A stretch of DNA of 64,000 nucleotides, taken from positions 1,141,501 to 1,205,500 of the forward strand of contig CP133187.1 of the NCBI GenBank assembly GCA_030913685.1, in the 5' to 3' direction. Positions 35,257 through 43,394 of the stretch are shown in pieces. The first letter of the stretch is position 1, and each line of letters opens with the position of its first letter. Position numbers and translations under genes: made by a program. Under the pieces are notes generated by a model that did no database searches, had not been told where the DNA came from, and saw nothing but the letters and a program-made list of their open reading frames with translations. This DNA is from Oscillospiraceae bacterium MB24-C1 (lineage in GTDB: Bacteria > Bacillota > Clostridia > Oscillospirales > Ruminococcaceae).

Positions 35257-36483
35257 TTAATTAACGCCCTGAATCGCGACAAATTCCCACTTACCGGTTT
35301 CGGTGTTGACCTTCTTGACGAAGGCCGCGTCACGGATAGCATCACCGGTCTCATTGAAAACAATCCTGCCAGAAATACCAGTGTAATCGACCTTCCACAA
35401 TGCTTCATTAACAGCTTTGGGGTCGGCAGAACCGGCAGCCTTAATGGCCTCAAGCGCGGTGAAATAAGCGTCGTAGCCCATAGCAGAAACCGCCGCGATG
35501 GTGTCGTCTCCGCCGTTGTTAGAAAGATTGGTGGGGTTCGCGTTAATCCACTCTTTAATGCCCTTGACGAATTCAGCGCCTTGCTCGTCGTCGGTGCCTT
35601 CGTCAAAGAAGGTGGTCACATAAAGATCGGTTTTAGTGCCCTTGGCAGCGTTGAGAATAACGTTAGAGTCCCATGTGTCGCCCGCCATCATGGGAATGCC
35701 CAGGCTCTGTGCATTAGCCTGCTCAATGATAAGCGCCGCAGCTTCGGTGGAAACAGGGGCAAAGAAAACATCGGCACCCTCGTTCTTCGCCTTGGTCAGA
35801 TAGGGGGTGAAGTCGCTGTTGCCCTCGGGGAAGGTCTCGTAAATAACCTTGCCACCCAGCGCCTCAAACGCCTGCTGGAAGTAGTAGCACAGGCCTACCG
35901 AATAGTCATCGCCGAGCTTGGCAAGGCTGTAAGCGGTTTTAGCCGAGAAGCTGTCAGTAGCAAAGTTCGCCAGAACGGTGCCCTGGAACGGATCAAGGAA
36001 GCAAATGCGGAAGTAGTGTGTATTGCCTTCGGTAACCTGCGGGTTGGTGCAGGTGACGCCGATAACCGGAATGCCCGCGTTAGCAAACACGTCGGAAGCG
36101 GCAATGGAAACGCCCGAACCATAGGAGCCCAATGCAATGGAAACACCGGAGCTGACCAGTGAAGCAGCAGCCGACGGGCCCTTGTCGTTAGAAGACTCGT
36201 TATCAACGATCACAAGCTCGACTTTATAGTCTTTGCCGCCGACGTTGACGGTGTTAACCAGGCTGTTTGCATACTGGATGCCCAGCGTCTCCTGCTTGCC
36301 ACCTGCGCCATTATCGCCAGAGGCAGGCTCGTATACGCCAATCTTAATGACATCGACAGCAGCATCGCCCGAAGCGGACGGAGCAGCAGAGGAAGCTGGA
36401 GCAGCCGAAGAAGTGGAACCGCCGCAGGCAGTCAAAGCCAGCAGCAGTGCGAGTGCCAGTGACAGCGCTATAACCTTTTTCAT
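35257..36483 (-). CDS. livJ: LivJ-type branched-chain amino-acid binding lipoprotein (copy 1)
   Basis: 408 residues from the ATG at 36483 with GGAGGAG upstream. The lipoprotein signal ends LALTACGG (Cys20), followed by a Ser/Ala/Pro linker to about residue 38. The mature part is a periplasmic-binding-protein type I fold (VIKIGVYEPASGDNGAGGKQ, VIVDNESSNDKGPSAA, TFFDEGTDDEQG). It directly precedes livHMGF and has a consensus promoter, so it is the main binding protein of this importer. A closely related second copy lies upstream. Confidence 0.93.
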   Translation of the reverse strand: MKKVIALSLALALLLALTACGGSTSSAAPASSAAPSASGDAAVDVIKIGVYEPASGDNGAGGKQETLGIQYANSLVNTVNVGGKDYKVELVIVDNESSNDKGPSAAASLVSSGVSIALGSYGSGVSIAASDVFANAGIPVIGVTCTNPQVTEGNTHYFRICFLDPFQGTVLANFATDSFSAKTAYSLAKLGDDYSVGLCYYFQQAFEALGGKVIYETFPEGNSDFTPYLTKAKNEGADVFFAPVSTEAAALIIEQANAQSLGIPMMAGDTWDSNVILNAAKGTKTDLYVTTFFDEGTDDEQGAEFVKGIKEWINANPTNLSNNGGDDTIAAVSAMGYDAYFTALEAIKAAGSADPKAVNEALWKVDYTGISGRIVFNETGDAIRDAAFVKKVNTETGKWEFVAIQGVN

Positions 36484-36559
36484 TACAAATCTCCTCCAAA
36501 TTAAGGATACCCGCATTTTTTATGCAGGGCTTACGGAATAATTCTTCCGCTGAAATACA

Positions 36560-36588
36560 ATTATACGCGCACGCAATACAGATTTCAA
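36560..36588 (-). promoter_or_regulatory. promoter of livJ copy 1
   Basis: Leftward -35 TTGAAA (36583-36588), a 17-base spacer and consensus -10 TATAAT (36560-36565), about 77 bases before the ATG. Confidence 0.75.
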
Positions 36589-36774
36589 TAGAAAAGCAGT
36601 TATTTTAGTCGAATGTACATTTCTTCTAATTATAGGTGATTTTCTGTTTTTGAACGGTGGATTGTATGTTAATTATGACGGTTTTGCAGTTTTATCCGTC
36701 ATTTCAACCCCTAAACCACAATTAAAAACCGTTTATGGCAAATATTTCTGAAATATTGGCTAGAATTGACACTT

Positions 36775-37040
36775 CAATGTGCATGCATTCCCCTGTTACA
36801 AGGTGGTGAAATTGCACATTTTTGCGGTATCACGCCTATCTTTTTATGCATGTTGTCGCTCCACCATAGAATACATCGCCCACCAGTGGATGTCCCACCA
36901 CAGAAAAGTGCGGCTAATCTGCTTCATGTCCCCTATGCAAAGTGCATTCCACAACTGACAGACTGTCATTTTGTGCTTACACACAATTTTGCGCTGGCGG
37001 ATTTTCCATCGGTGTACGCTGTCTGCCAACCGGAATTTCC
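36775..37040 (-). pseudogene. relic of an RluA-type pseudouridine synthase gene
   Basis: Read leftward, 36860-36910 encodes HFSVVGHPLVGDVFYGG, nearly the same as HFSAVGHPLLGDAFYGG in the intact gene at 38577-39473. Just upstream CTLHRGHEAD followed by an in-frame stop corresponds to CILHTGRMHQIR with small deletions. Nucleotide similarity continues weakly on both sides, but no open frame survives. It lies between the two livJ copies at the same relative position that the intact gene has to copy 2, so it is the leftover of a duplicated rluA-livJ unit. Confidence 0.8.
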
Positions 37041-37091
37041 CTAGTGTATGCGAAAGATGCTGGTTATATTGACAAACCTTTACATACTATA

Positions 37092-37135
37092 AAGTTTGGC
37101 GGGTACAGCTATATTTAAGTGTCCCCGCCAAACCT
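37092..37135 (-). terminator. terminator hairpin after livJ copy 2
   Basis: AAGTTTGGCGGG pairs with CCCGCCAAACCT. Sequence and flanks (including the TTTTCTTTTTTAGGC on the + strand) match the hairpin after livJ copy 1, showing that the duplicated unit included this element. Confidence 0.65.
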
Positions 37136-37158
37136 ATTTTCTTTTTTAGGCATCCGCC

Positions 37159-38400
37159 TTATGATAATTTATTTACTGGGCTATGCTCCGTTTCAGCCAC
37201 AATTTCCCACTCCCCGGTTTCGGTATTAACCTTCTTGATGAAAGCCACATTACGTATTGCGTTACCGTTTTTGTCAAAGATGATAGGGCCGGAAACACCC
37301 TCGTGCTGTACCTTTAAAAGCGCTTCATTGATAGCCTTAGGGTCTATCGAGCCAGCAGCCTTTATCGCCTCGAGAGCGGTGAAGTAGGCATCATAGCCCA
37401 TTACAGATACTGCTGAAATAGTGTCATCGCCGCCATTGTTTTTAAGGTTGGTAGAGCTGGATTTTATCCATTTCTTGAAGCCCTTAACAAATTCTGAATC
37501 CTTATCTTTGATGATATTTTCATCAAAAAAGGTGGTTACATAGATGTCAAGGTTTGTGTCCTTTGCGGCATTGAGCACAGCTTTAGAATCCCAAGAGTCG
37601 CCCGCCAGCAACGGTATTGTAAAATTCTGCGCATCAGCCTGATCAATAATCCTTTCCGCCAACGGTATTGAAACAGGAGCAAAAAAAACATCTGCGCCAC
37701 TATTCTTAGCGGTATTAAGGTAAGGGCGAAAGTCTGTGGTGCCCTCATGGAAAGTCCAATAAATCACCTTGCCACCCAGCGCTTCGAACTGCTTACGAAA
37801 GTAGTAACATAAATCGACCGAATAATTATCGCCCAACTTTGCCAAGCAATAAGCTGTCTTGGCCTTTAAACCATTGGTGGCAAAATCAGCAAGAACAGCG
37901 CCCTGGAAGGGATCAAGATAGGTAAGAGTATAATGGTGCGTATTGCCCAGAGTGACCTGCGGATTGGTGCAGGTGGCACAGAGTACAGGAATTTCGGCTT
38001 TTGAAAAAACGTCGGAAGCTGCGATGGTAACTGCGGAGCCATAAGAGCCGATAACTATGGGGACGCCTAATCTTACAAGCGCTTCAGCAGCCAGTGGGCC
38101 TTTAATAATGGAGGACTGGTTATCGACAATAACCAGCTTAACGGGATATTCCTTGCCGCCGATGTTAACGGTGTTAACAAGGCTGTTTGCATATTGAATC
38201 CCGAGGGTTTCCTGCTTTCCGCTCGCAGCATTCTCGCCAGAAGCAGGCTCGAAAACGCCAATCTTGATGACATCAGTAGGAGTTTGGGAAGTGGAAACAA
38301 CGCCTGATGATGTAGGGACAGCTGTCAAAGAAGAACCGCCGCATGCGTTCAGTGCCAGTAACAGGGCAGCTATGAGCGATAGCGATACGATCTTTTTCAT
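37159..38400 (-). CDS. LivJ-type binding lipoprotein (copy 2, diverged paralogue)
   Basis: 413 residues from the ATG at 38400 (GGAGGG upstream). The signal ends LALNACGG (Cys20). The fold and most blocks are shared with copy 1 (KQETLGIQYANSLVNTVN, NNGGDDTI, AVSVMGYDAYFTALEAIK). Differences cluster in likely ligand-facing loops: GSYGSAVT against GSYGSGVS, CATCTNPQV against GVTCTNPQV, and TLTYLDPFQG against RICFLDPFQG. No transporter genes accompany it, so it probably feeds the same LivHMGF with a different amino-acid preference. Its upstream region lacks the clean TATAAT of copy 1. Confidence 0.9.
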   Translation of the reverse strand: MKKIVSLSLIAALLLALNACGGSSLTAVPTSSGVVSTSQTPTDVIKIGVFEPASGENAASGKQETLGIQYANSLVNTVNIGGKEYPVKLVIVDNQSSIIKGPLAAEALVRLGVPIVIGSYGSAVTIAASDVFSKAEIPVLCATCTNPQVTLGNTHHYTLTYLDPFQGAVLADFATNGLKAKTAYCLAKLGDNYSVDLCYYFRKQFEALGGKVIYWTFHEGTTDFRPYLNTAKNSGADVFFAPVSIPLAERIIDQADAQNFTIPLLAGDSWDSKAVLNAAKDTNLDIYVTTFFDENIIKDKDSEFVKGFKKWIKSSSTNLKNNGGDDTISAVSVMGYDAYFTALEAIKAAGSIDPKAINEALLKVQHEGVSGPIIFDKNGNAIRNVAFIKKVNTETGEWEIVAETEHSPVNKLS

Positions 38401-38576
38401 GCTAATACCCTCCAAATTCCGAATGCTTGCATCTATGCAAAAATTACAAAAAACTACGTGCAAAAGCAGTATCAACTTCAATAAAAAGATGTTTTGCACA
38501 TTTCAAACAATTACATTCTATTTGTATTTCTAAATGACGGATTGTATGTTAAAAAAGACCGTTGGAATTCCAAACA

Positions 38577-39473
38577 CTATTTTATCAGGTGTACCTCAGC
38601 GTGTATTCCATGCTTTTTAATTATTTTAGTAATATCATCGGGTAAGGGCGCAAATAGACACATCTGTTTTTTGGTTATGGGATGGATAAACATCACCTTG
38701 GTACAGTGCAGCGCTTGCCTTTGAATATCAGCTATCTCCCCACCGTAAAATGCATCTCCCAAAAGTGGATGTCCAACTGCGGAGAAGTGTACGCGTATCT
38801 GATGCATGCGCCCTGTATGCAGAATACATTCCAACACAGTCAGCTTTTCGTTAGCCGCAAGCACCCTGTATTCGGTTCGTGCCGCCTTGCCGTCCGCCCG
38901 CACAACCTGACGCGGTTCATAAGGCTTTTGCTGCGCGAGCGGCAACTCTATAAAGCCGTGTAAATCTTTGATTCGTCCCTGTACCACCGCCAAATAACGT
39001 TTGTCAATCTTTTGCCACAACTGCGCCGCCGCAAGTTGGTGCTTTGCTACGACCAGCGCACCACTGGTATCACGATCCAACCGGATCATAGCGCGAAATA
39101 CACCTTCGGCTGTGTTCTCCAACGTGTCGGCATAATGGCTGCCGGACCGATGGCACACCAGCCCCGCAGGCTTGTTGTAGACAATGATGTCGGCGTCCTC
39201 ATACAGTACCGGCACAATTTCGCTGCTTACAGAACGCTTAACTGTCGGTTGGGGCAGCGCCACCGTCAATATCTCGCCCCGCTTTAATATATATGTTGAG
39301 CGAACCCGCCGCCCCGAGACGCAAAGCCCATCTTCAGTCTGCTTGAGCACAATAATCAACCGTTTGGAATAGCCCTCGGCCAATAACCGCTCCTCTACGC
39401 TTTGTCCGTGCTCTTCTACACAATACGAAAACTGCCGAGGGCCTGTCGACGCTCCTGTCGACGCGTTATTCAT
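38577..39473 (-). CDS. RluA-family pseudouridine synthase
   Basis: 298 residues. An S4-like RNA-binding N-terminus (about 20-75, VEERLLAEGYSKRLIIVLKQ) precedes the catalytic domain. The catalytic aspartate is in IRLDRDTSGALVVAK, with the later motifs LHTGRMHQIRVHF and HPLLGDAFYGG. It isomerises uridine in rRNA or tRNA; the site is not predictable here. The start overlaps the EamA gene stop by 8 bases (ATGAATAA). An eroded relative lies at 36775-37040. Confidence 0.92.
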   Translation of the reverse strand: MNNASTGASTGPRQFSYCVEEHGQSVEERLLAEGYSKRLIIVLKQTEDGLCVSGRRVRSTYILKRGEILTVALPQPTVKRSVSSEIVPVLYEDADIIVYNKPAGLVCHRSGSHYADTLENTAEGVFRAMIRLDRDTSGALVVAKHQLAAAQLWQKIDKRYLAVVQGRIKDLHGFIELPLAQQKPYEPRQVVRADGKAARTEYRVLAANEKLTVLECILHTGRMHQIRVHFSAVGHPLLGDAFYGGEIADIQRQALHCTKVMFIHPITKKQMCLFAPLPDDITKIIKKHGIHAEVHLIK

Positions 39474-40380
39474 GCGTCAAAGCCTCCTTTTTAGGCAAAA
39501 AGCGCTTGCTTTCCGAGATAAACAACCCCACCAACGTCAGCGCGGTACCAAATGCGGCCAACCCGGTAATTTTTTCACGCAATACAAGGGCGGATGTTAC
39601 AACCGTGATCACCGGAACCGCATAGATGTAGACACCCGTTTTGACGGCACCCAGCATTTTTACTGCGGCACCCCACGTCACAAAGCATAGCGCCGAAGCA
39701 CCCAGCCCTAAAAACAGGAGATTGAACAGGTTCACCGGAACAAGCAGCTGGGCGGTATTGGGGCTAAAATCCAATATGAACAGCGCGGGCAACATAAACA
39801 CCAACCCGTAAAAGAAAGCCCTGCGTGTTGTTTGAATGGTGTTGTAGCCAAAGTGGCTGATCTTTCTGGTCAGCACCGAATAGAATGCCCATGCTATCGC
39901 CGCGAGTACAGCCAGCATGTCTCCGATGGGGTTGAGCTTTAATACGGTGCTGCCGTTAAAGCTGATAAGAAAAATACCGGTCAGTGCAACGACAAATCCA
40001 ACAAAAAACTGTACCTGCAGCCTTTCGCCATCCAGAAAGAAGTGCGCCAGAAGCGCGATAAAAAATGGGCCTATTGACACAATAACTCCGACATTAGACG
40101 CAAAGGTGTAGGTCAGCGCAATGTTCTCCATCAAGAAATAAAGGGTAACCCCACATAGGCCTGCAGCCGCAAAATACAGCTCCTGCCTTCTTTCCACAAT
40201 TTTAAGCCTTTTGGGGCAAACTAACCACAAAGCCACAAACCCGGTGAAAAATCTTAGAAATAATATTTCTACCGGTGAAAAATCCCTAAGCAATATTTTT
40301 GTCGATATAAAGGTGGTTCCCCAGATAAAAACTGTTATAAGTGCTGTCAGATGACCGGTTAACACATTCTTTTTTTCCAT
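39466..40380 (-). CDS. EamA/DMT-family transporter
   Basis: 304 residues with ten hydrophobic helices in two EamA repeats. The first repeat opens ALITVFIWGTTFISTKILLRDF and the second around DMLAVLAAIAWAFYSVLTRKI. Such proteins export metabolites or amino acids across the membrane; the substrate is unknown. It lies downstream of an AraC-type regulator and is coupled to the RluA-like gene. Confidence 0.9.
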   Translation of the reverse strand: MEKKNVLTGHLTALITVFIWGTTFISTKILLRDFSPVEILFLRFFTGFVALWLVCPKRLKIVERRQELYFAAAGLCGVTLYFLMENIALTYTFASNVGVIVSIGPFFIALLAHFFLDGERLQVQFFVGFVVALTGIFLISFNGSTVLKLNPIGDMLAVLAAIAWAFYSVLTRKISHFGYNTIQTTRRAFFYGLVFMLPALFILDFSPNTAQLLVPVNLFNLLFLGLGASALCFVTWGAAVKMLGAVKTGVYIYAVPVITVVTSALVLREKITGLAAFGTALTLVGLFISESKRFLPKKEALTHE

Positions 40381-40436
40381 AAAAGCCTCTCTATTCCTTG
40401 TTTAGTTATATTCATTTTTTGCATCGTATTTTCGAT

Positions 40437-41348
40437 TTAAATGCTTCTGACGTCAGCGAGTTCCTGCTCACCTATTTCATCCTGGCCCGACAAAGATGCT
40501 CTGCTAAAATCATGGTGCCTTTTTAAAGCCGCATCTGTACTAAAAATGTTCATATACTGTTTTGGTGTCAGGCCGATAAACTTCTTGAAGAAATTTGAAA
40601 AATGGCTTTGATCATTGAAACCTGTCTGCAAAGCAGTTTCAAGCGGCGGAACCCCTTGAGCCAGCAGCTCTTTAGCCCTGTCAATGCGAATCGTCTCCAG
40701 GTAGCTGTAGGGCGAAATGCTCTTCCACTTGGTAAACGCACGCAGCAACGTATATTTGCGCAAGCCGGTTAAACAGCATAAATCATTTAATGTAATGCTC
40801 TCCATATAATGCGACTCTAAAAATTCACAGACAGCCTGCAGCTCTGGACCCAGTGCCGGCTGCTGTGCAGGTGTCTCTTGTTTTGTATAATCTATCAAAA
40901 GCTGTTCTAATAAGAAATAGAATAGCTCCTCTTTTTTAAAGTCGCTTGCCCCCTGCATCAGCTTTTGATGCAGCTCTTTGAGCAGCGGTACTAGCTCACT
41001 ACGAAAATTGGCCTGTGGCGCAAATACGGGTAAATAATCCTGTCCGGTCACCTCAAAGACCGCTTTGCGCATCACTTCCGGCTGAATATGAATGCTGCGG
41101 TAATTAAAAGCTTTGCCGTCAATCTGCGCACAAGCATGATTGTCTCCGGGATTATATAACACCATGTCCCCCGGTTCCAACGTATACAATTTGTTTTTGC
41201 AGGATAGTTGGCGCCGTCCTTTTTCAATAAAGCCGATGACATAATAGGCGTGAAAGTGGTTGGGAAAAGGTTGCATAACACCTTGAAAATGCAGCGCTTC
41301 GACCTGAAGTGCCAAATCAAATATAACCGTTCGGATTTCGTGATTCAA
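40437..41348 (-). CDS. AraC-family transcriptional regulator with cupin sensor
   Basis: About 303 residues from a TTG at 41348 preceded by AAAGGCGGGG. A longer reading from an ATG at 41429 adds an Arg/Cys-rich stretch without a ribosome site. The N-terminal cupin (FHAYYVIGFIEKGRRQL, LEPGDMVLYNPGDNHAC) should bind a small ligand. The C-terminus has two helix-turn-helix units (ITLNDLCCLTGLRKYTLLRAF and PLETALQTGFNDQSHFSNFF). It probably controls the EamA transporter gene 56 bases downstream. Confidence 0.88.
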   Translation of the reverse strand: MNHEIRTVIFDLALQVEALHFQGVMQPFPNHFHAYYVIGFIEKGRRQLSCKNKLYTLEPGDMVLYNPGDNHACAQIDGKAFNYRSIHIQPEVMRKAVFEVTGQDYLPVFAPQANFRSELVPLLKELHQKLMQGASDFKKEELFYFLLEQLLIDYTKQETPAQQPALGPELQAVCEFLESHYMESITLNDLCCLTGLRKYTLLRAFTKWKSISPYSYLETIRIDRAKELLAQGVPPLETALQTGFNDQSHFSNFFKKFIGLTPKQYMNIFSTDAALKRHHDFSRASLSGQDEIGEQELADVRSI

Positions 41349-41542
41349 TGATTGCCCCGCCTTTCGTCGTTCTCTGTTACACAGTCTATCACAAAAGCGG
41401 TTTGCCGTTCTTGTAAGATATTGCGTCATCTTAAGTGATATGCCGAAGTTTACACGCGTTAAAAATCGGATTCAAACGCCTCCTAATTGTCGTTAATGTA
41501 AGGCTATTATAATGGCGCAGGTAAAAAAACACAAATCTATAA

Positions 41543-41566
41543 ACATTTAGGAATCCATCTAAATGT
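41543..41566 (+). promoter_or_regulatory. operator O1 for the SdpR-like repressor
   Basis: ACATTTAG-8-CTAAATGT, an inverted repeat 24 bases long, immediately upstream of the -35 element. Its arms match those of O2. Confidence 0.65.
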
Positions 41567-41568
41567 AC

Positions 41569-41597
41569 TTGACTTTTTAGGTTTCTGCTGCTAGCAT
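41569..41597 (+). promoter_or_regulatory. promoter of the sdpR-sdpI pair
   Basis: -35 TTGACT (41569-41574), a 17-base spacer and -10 TAGCAT (41592-41597). It lies exactly between two matching operators, the arrangement expected for an autorepressed ArsR-type gene. Confidence 0.65.
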
Positions 41598-41621
41598 ACA
41601 TTTAGATATTCTTCTAAATGT
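41598..41621 (+). promoter_or_regulatory. operator O2 for the SdpR-like repressor
   Basis: ACATTTAGA-6-TCTAAATGT, a perfect 9-base inverted repeat starting right after the -10 element and covering the transcription start. It has the same 24-base footprint as O1. Confidence 0.7.
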
Positions 41622-41650
41622 TCTAAAGTTTTAATAAGGAGGTGTCCTGC

Positions 41651-41920
41651 GTGAGCTTTCAAACCACCTTTAAGGCTCTTTCAGACCCCACGCGACGCGA
41701 AATTCTCTCGTTGCTCAAACGCGGTGCTATGACTGCGGGTGAGATCGGCACCAAATTCGAGATAACTGGTGCCTCCATCTCCCACCATCTTGCGGTGTTG
41801 CGTAACTCAGGGTTAATAACCGATGATCGGCGTGGCAAATATATCTATTATGAATTGAACATGACGGTGCTTGACGAGCTACTCGGTTGGGCTGCCGATT
41901 TGAGAGGAGAAAAGCCATGA
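41651..41920 (+). CDS. ArsR/SdpR-family autorepressor
   Basis: 89 residues from a GTG at 41651, nine bases after AAGGAGG (a GTG at 41642 is too close). Winged helix: FKALSDPTRREILSLLKRG, ITGASISHHLAVLRNSGLI and the wing DDRRGKYIYYEL. No metal-binding Cys pairs are seen, fitting the SdpR subgroup rather than metal sensors. The stop overlaps the sdpI start (ATGA). It probably represses its own promoter through O1 and O2. Confidence 0.88.
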   Translation: MSFQTTFKALSDPTRREILSLLKRGAMTAGEIGTKFEITGASISHHLAVLRNSGLITDDRRGKYIYYELNMTVLDELLGWAADLRGEKP

Positions 41921-42570
41921 AAATGAAAAAGCCAGTCATATTTCTTGTAGGCGTACTAGCGCTACTGCCGCTGGCGCTGACGGCCTGGTTTTACCCACGT
42001 TTACCGGCTACCATTCCAATGCATTGGAATATTGACGGTACCGTGCGCTACGACCCCAAGTATAACCTTTGGATAGTGTCAGCGTTGTCGCCGCTGCTTG
42101 CAGTACTATTCCCTGTGATGGCAAAAATCGACCCCAGAAGGCGCAATTACCAAAAGTTCAGTGCAGCCTATCAGGGCTTTATGATTGTGATTCTGCTGTT
42201 TTTTCTGATGATGAACAGCATCGTCATTTCAGAAGCACTCAACCCCGGGCGCATCTCGGTTTCCACCGTCGTAACTATCGGCGTGGGGTTGCTGTTCGTG
42301 TTTCTTGGCAACATTATGCCAAAGATCAAAAGCAATTTTTATATGGGCGCACGCACGCCATGGACCCTATCGGACCCCGATGTCTGGTTTAAAACCAACC
42401 GCCTGAGCGGCTATCTATTTTTTATCAGCGGCATCATCATCTGCGTCTGCCCGTTTATTCTGACCGAAAAAATGACATTTATCGTTTTAATGGCCATAAC
42501 AGTTATCGTGGCTGTCATACCCGCGGTTATGAGCTACCTCTGGTACCGGAAAAATCACCGAAACGGCTAA
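41917..42570 (+). CDS. SdpI-family membrane protein (immunity-like)
   Basis: 217 residues. A DUF1648 segment (YPRLPATIPMHWNIDGTVRY) comes at the start, then an SdpI domain with helices around 50-70, 90-115, 125-145, 165-185 and 190-208 and the motif GNIMPKIKSNFYMGARTPWTL. In Bacillus, SdpI gives immunity to the SDP peptide toxin and sequesters SdpR at the membrane. No SdpC-like toxin gene is visible in the window, so this is an orphan immunity/sensor pair. Confidence 0.88.
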   Translation: MKMKKPVIFLVGVLALLPLALTAWFYPRLPATIPMHWNIDGTVRYDPKYNLWIVSALSPLLAVLFPVMAKIDPRRRNYQKFSAAYQGFMIVILLFFLMMNSIVISEALNPGRISVSTVVTIGVGLLFVFLGNIMPKIKSNFYMGARTPWTLSDPDVWFKTNRLSGYLFFISGIIICVCPFILTEKMTFIVLMAITVIVAVIPAVMSYLWYRKNHRNG

Positions 42571-42644
42571 CCCTCTCCCGAAATAATTTTGCGAGAAAGG
42601 CGCACTGCACCCAATCGCACCAACTGACACAGGAGTTTTACAAC

Positions 42645-43316
42645 ATGGAAAAAGAAAAGAACAAGATCAAAAAAGTCGCATTGCCGGAAGATTTGCCAAC
42701 CTATCAAACCCCAGAGCAGCTTATTGCCGCCGGAAAAGAAGATCGCTATATCTGCGATATAGCCGTGCGAAACGTCACCCTTCAGGATACTGATCTAAGC
42801 GATCTTAGCTTTGAAAATGTAGTTTTCTCACACTGTAGTTTTTCAGAAGCCGATTTGACTTACTGCACTTTCACCAACGTCCTGTTTGAAAACTGTGCGC
42901 TAACTAACTGTGACTTTTCTAAAAGCCGGATGCACCAGTGTGAGCTTAGAAACGCACAGTTTAAGGGTGCCAATTTCAGCGCCAGCCGCATATCTCACCT
43001 GCGAATCCAAAACTGTAATTTGCGGTATGCCAATTTTACCGAGTCGCAATTTGACCAATGTGAAATTGCTGGCAGCGATCTGACCGACACCTTTTTTGCC
43101 AGCTGCGCTTTTAAACAACTCACCGTGTCAGAATCGCAGTTTATTCGTTCGGAATTTTTTCGCACACCGCTCAAGGATATCGATTTTACCACCTGTACGC
43201 TGGATGGAATCTGCGTTTCCGAAACAGGTAAGGAGCTTTCAGGCGCTATTGTAAACATTTTTCAGGCAGCCGAGTTGGCAAGATTGTTTGGAATTATTAT
43301 CAAAGAGAACGGCTGA
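42645..43316 (+). CDS. pentapeptide-repeat protein
   Basis: 223 residues. From about 45 to 185 the sequence repeats every five residues with Phe/Leu at the centre and Ala/Cys/Asp/Asn before it (DTDLSDLSFENVVFSHCSF, EADLTYCTF, NCDFSKSRM), forming a right-handed beta helix. The C-terminal cap (SGAIVNIFQAAELARLFG) resembles that of Qnr/McbG-like proteins, which mimic DNA and protect gyrase, but resistance is not shown. Ribosome site AGGAG. The terminator follows 11 bases later. Confidence 0.85.
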   Translation: MEKEKNKIKKVALPEDLPTYQTPEQLIAAGKEDRYICDIAVRNVTLQDTDLSDLSFENVVFSHCSFSEADLTYCTFTNVLFENCALTNCDFSKSRMHQCELRNAQFKGANFSASRISHLRIQNCNLRYANFTESQFDQCEIAGSDLTDTFFASCAFKQLTVSESQFIRSEFFRTPLKDIDFTTCTLDGICVSETGKELSGAIVNIFQAAELARLFGIIIKENG

Positions 43317-43327
43317 CGTTCTTACAT

Positions 43328-43362
43328 AAAAAAGCGGCGAAAAAAATTTCCGCCGCTTTTTT
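43328..43362. terminator. bidirectional terminator
   Basis: AAAAAGCGGCG and CGCCGCTTTTTT arms around an A-rich loop, between the convergent pentapeptide and oxidoreductase genes. Confidence 0.75.
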
Positions 43363-43394
43363 AGTACTCGCAGGTGTTGAAGCCCGCAAACCTA

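Noticed and set aside
35242-36162. A 306-codon rightward reading frame across livJ copy 1
   Set aside because: It is antisense to a clear binding-protein gene with signal peptide, and it has no domain pattern of its own.
36766-37044. A rightward 92-codon reading frame between the livJ copies
   Set aside because: It is the opposite strand of the RluA relic; the leftward sequence matches the intact RluA gene, while this frame shows no similarity to anything.
41082-41640. A CRISPR-like or mobile-element interpretation of the ACATTTAG repeats
   Set aside because: There are only two copies, each palindromic and positioned exactly around a promoter, so operators explain them.
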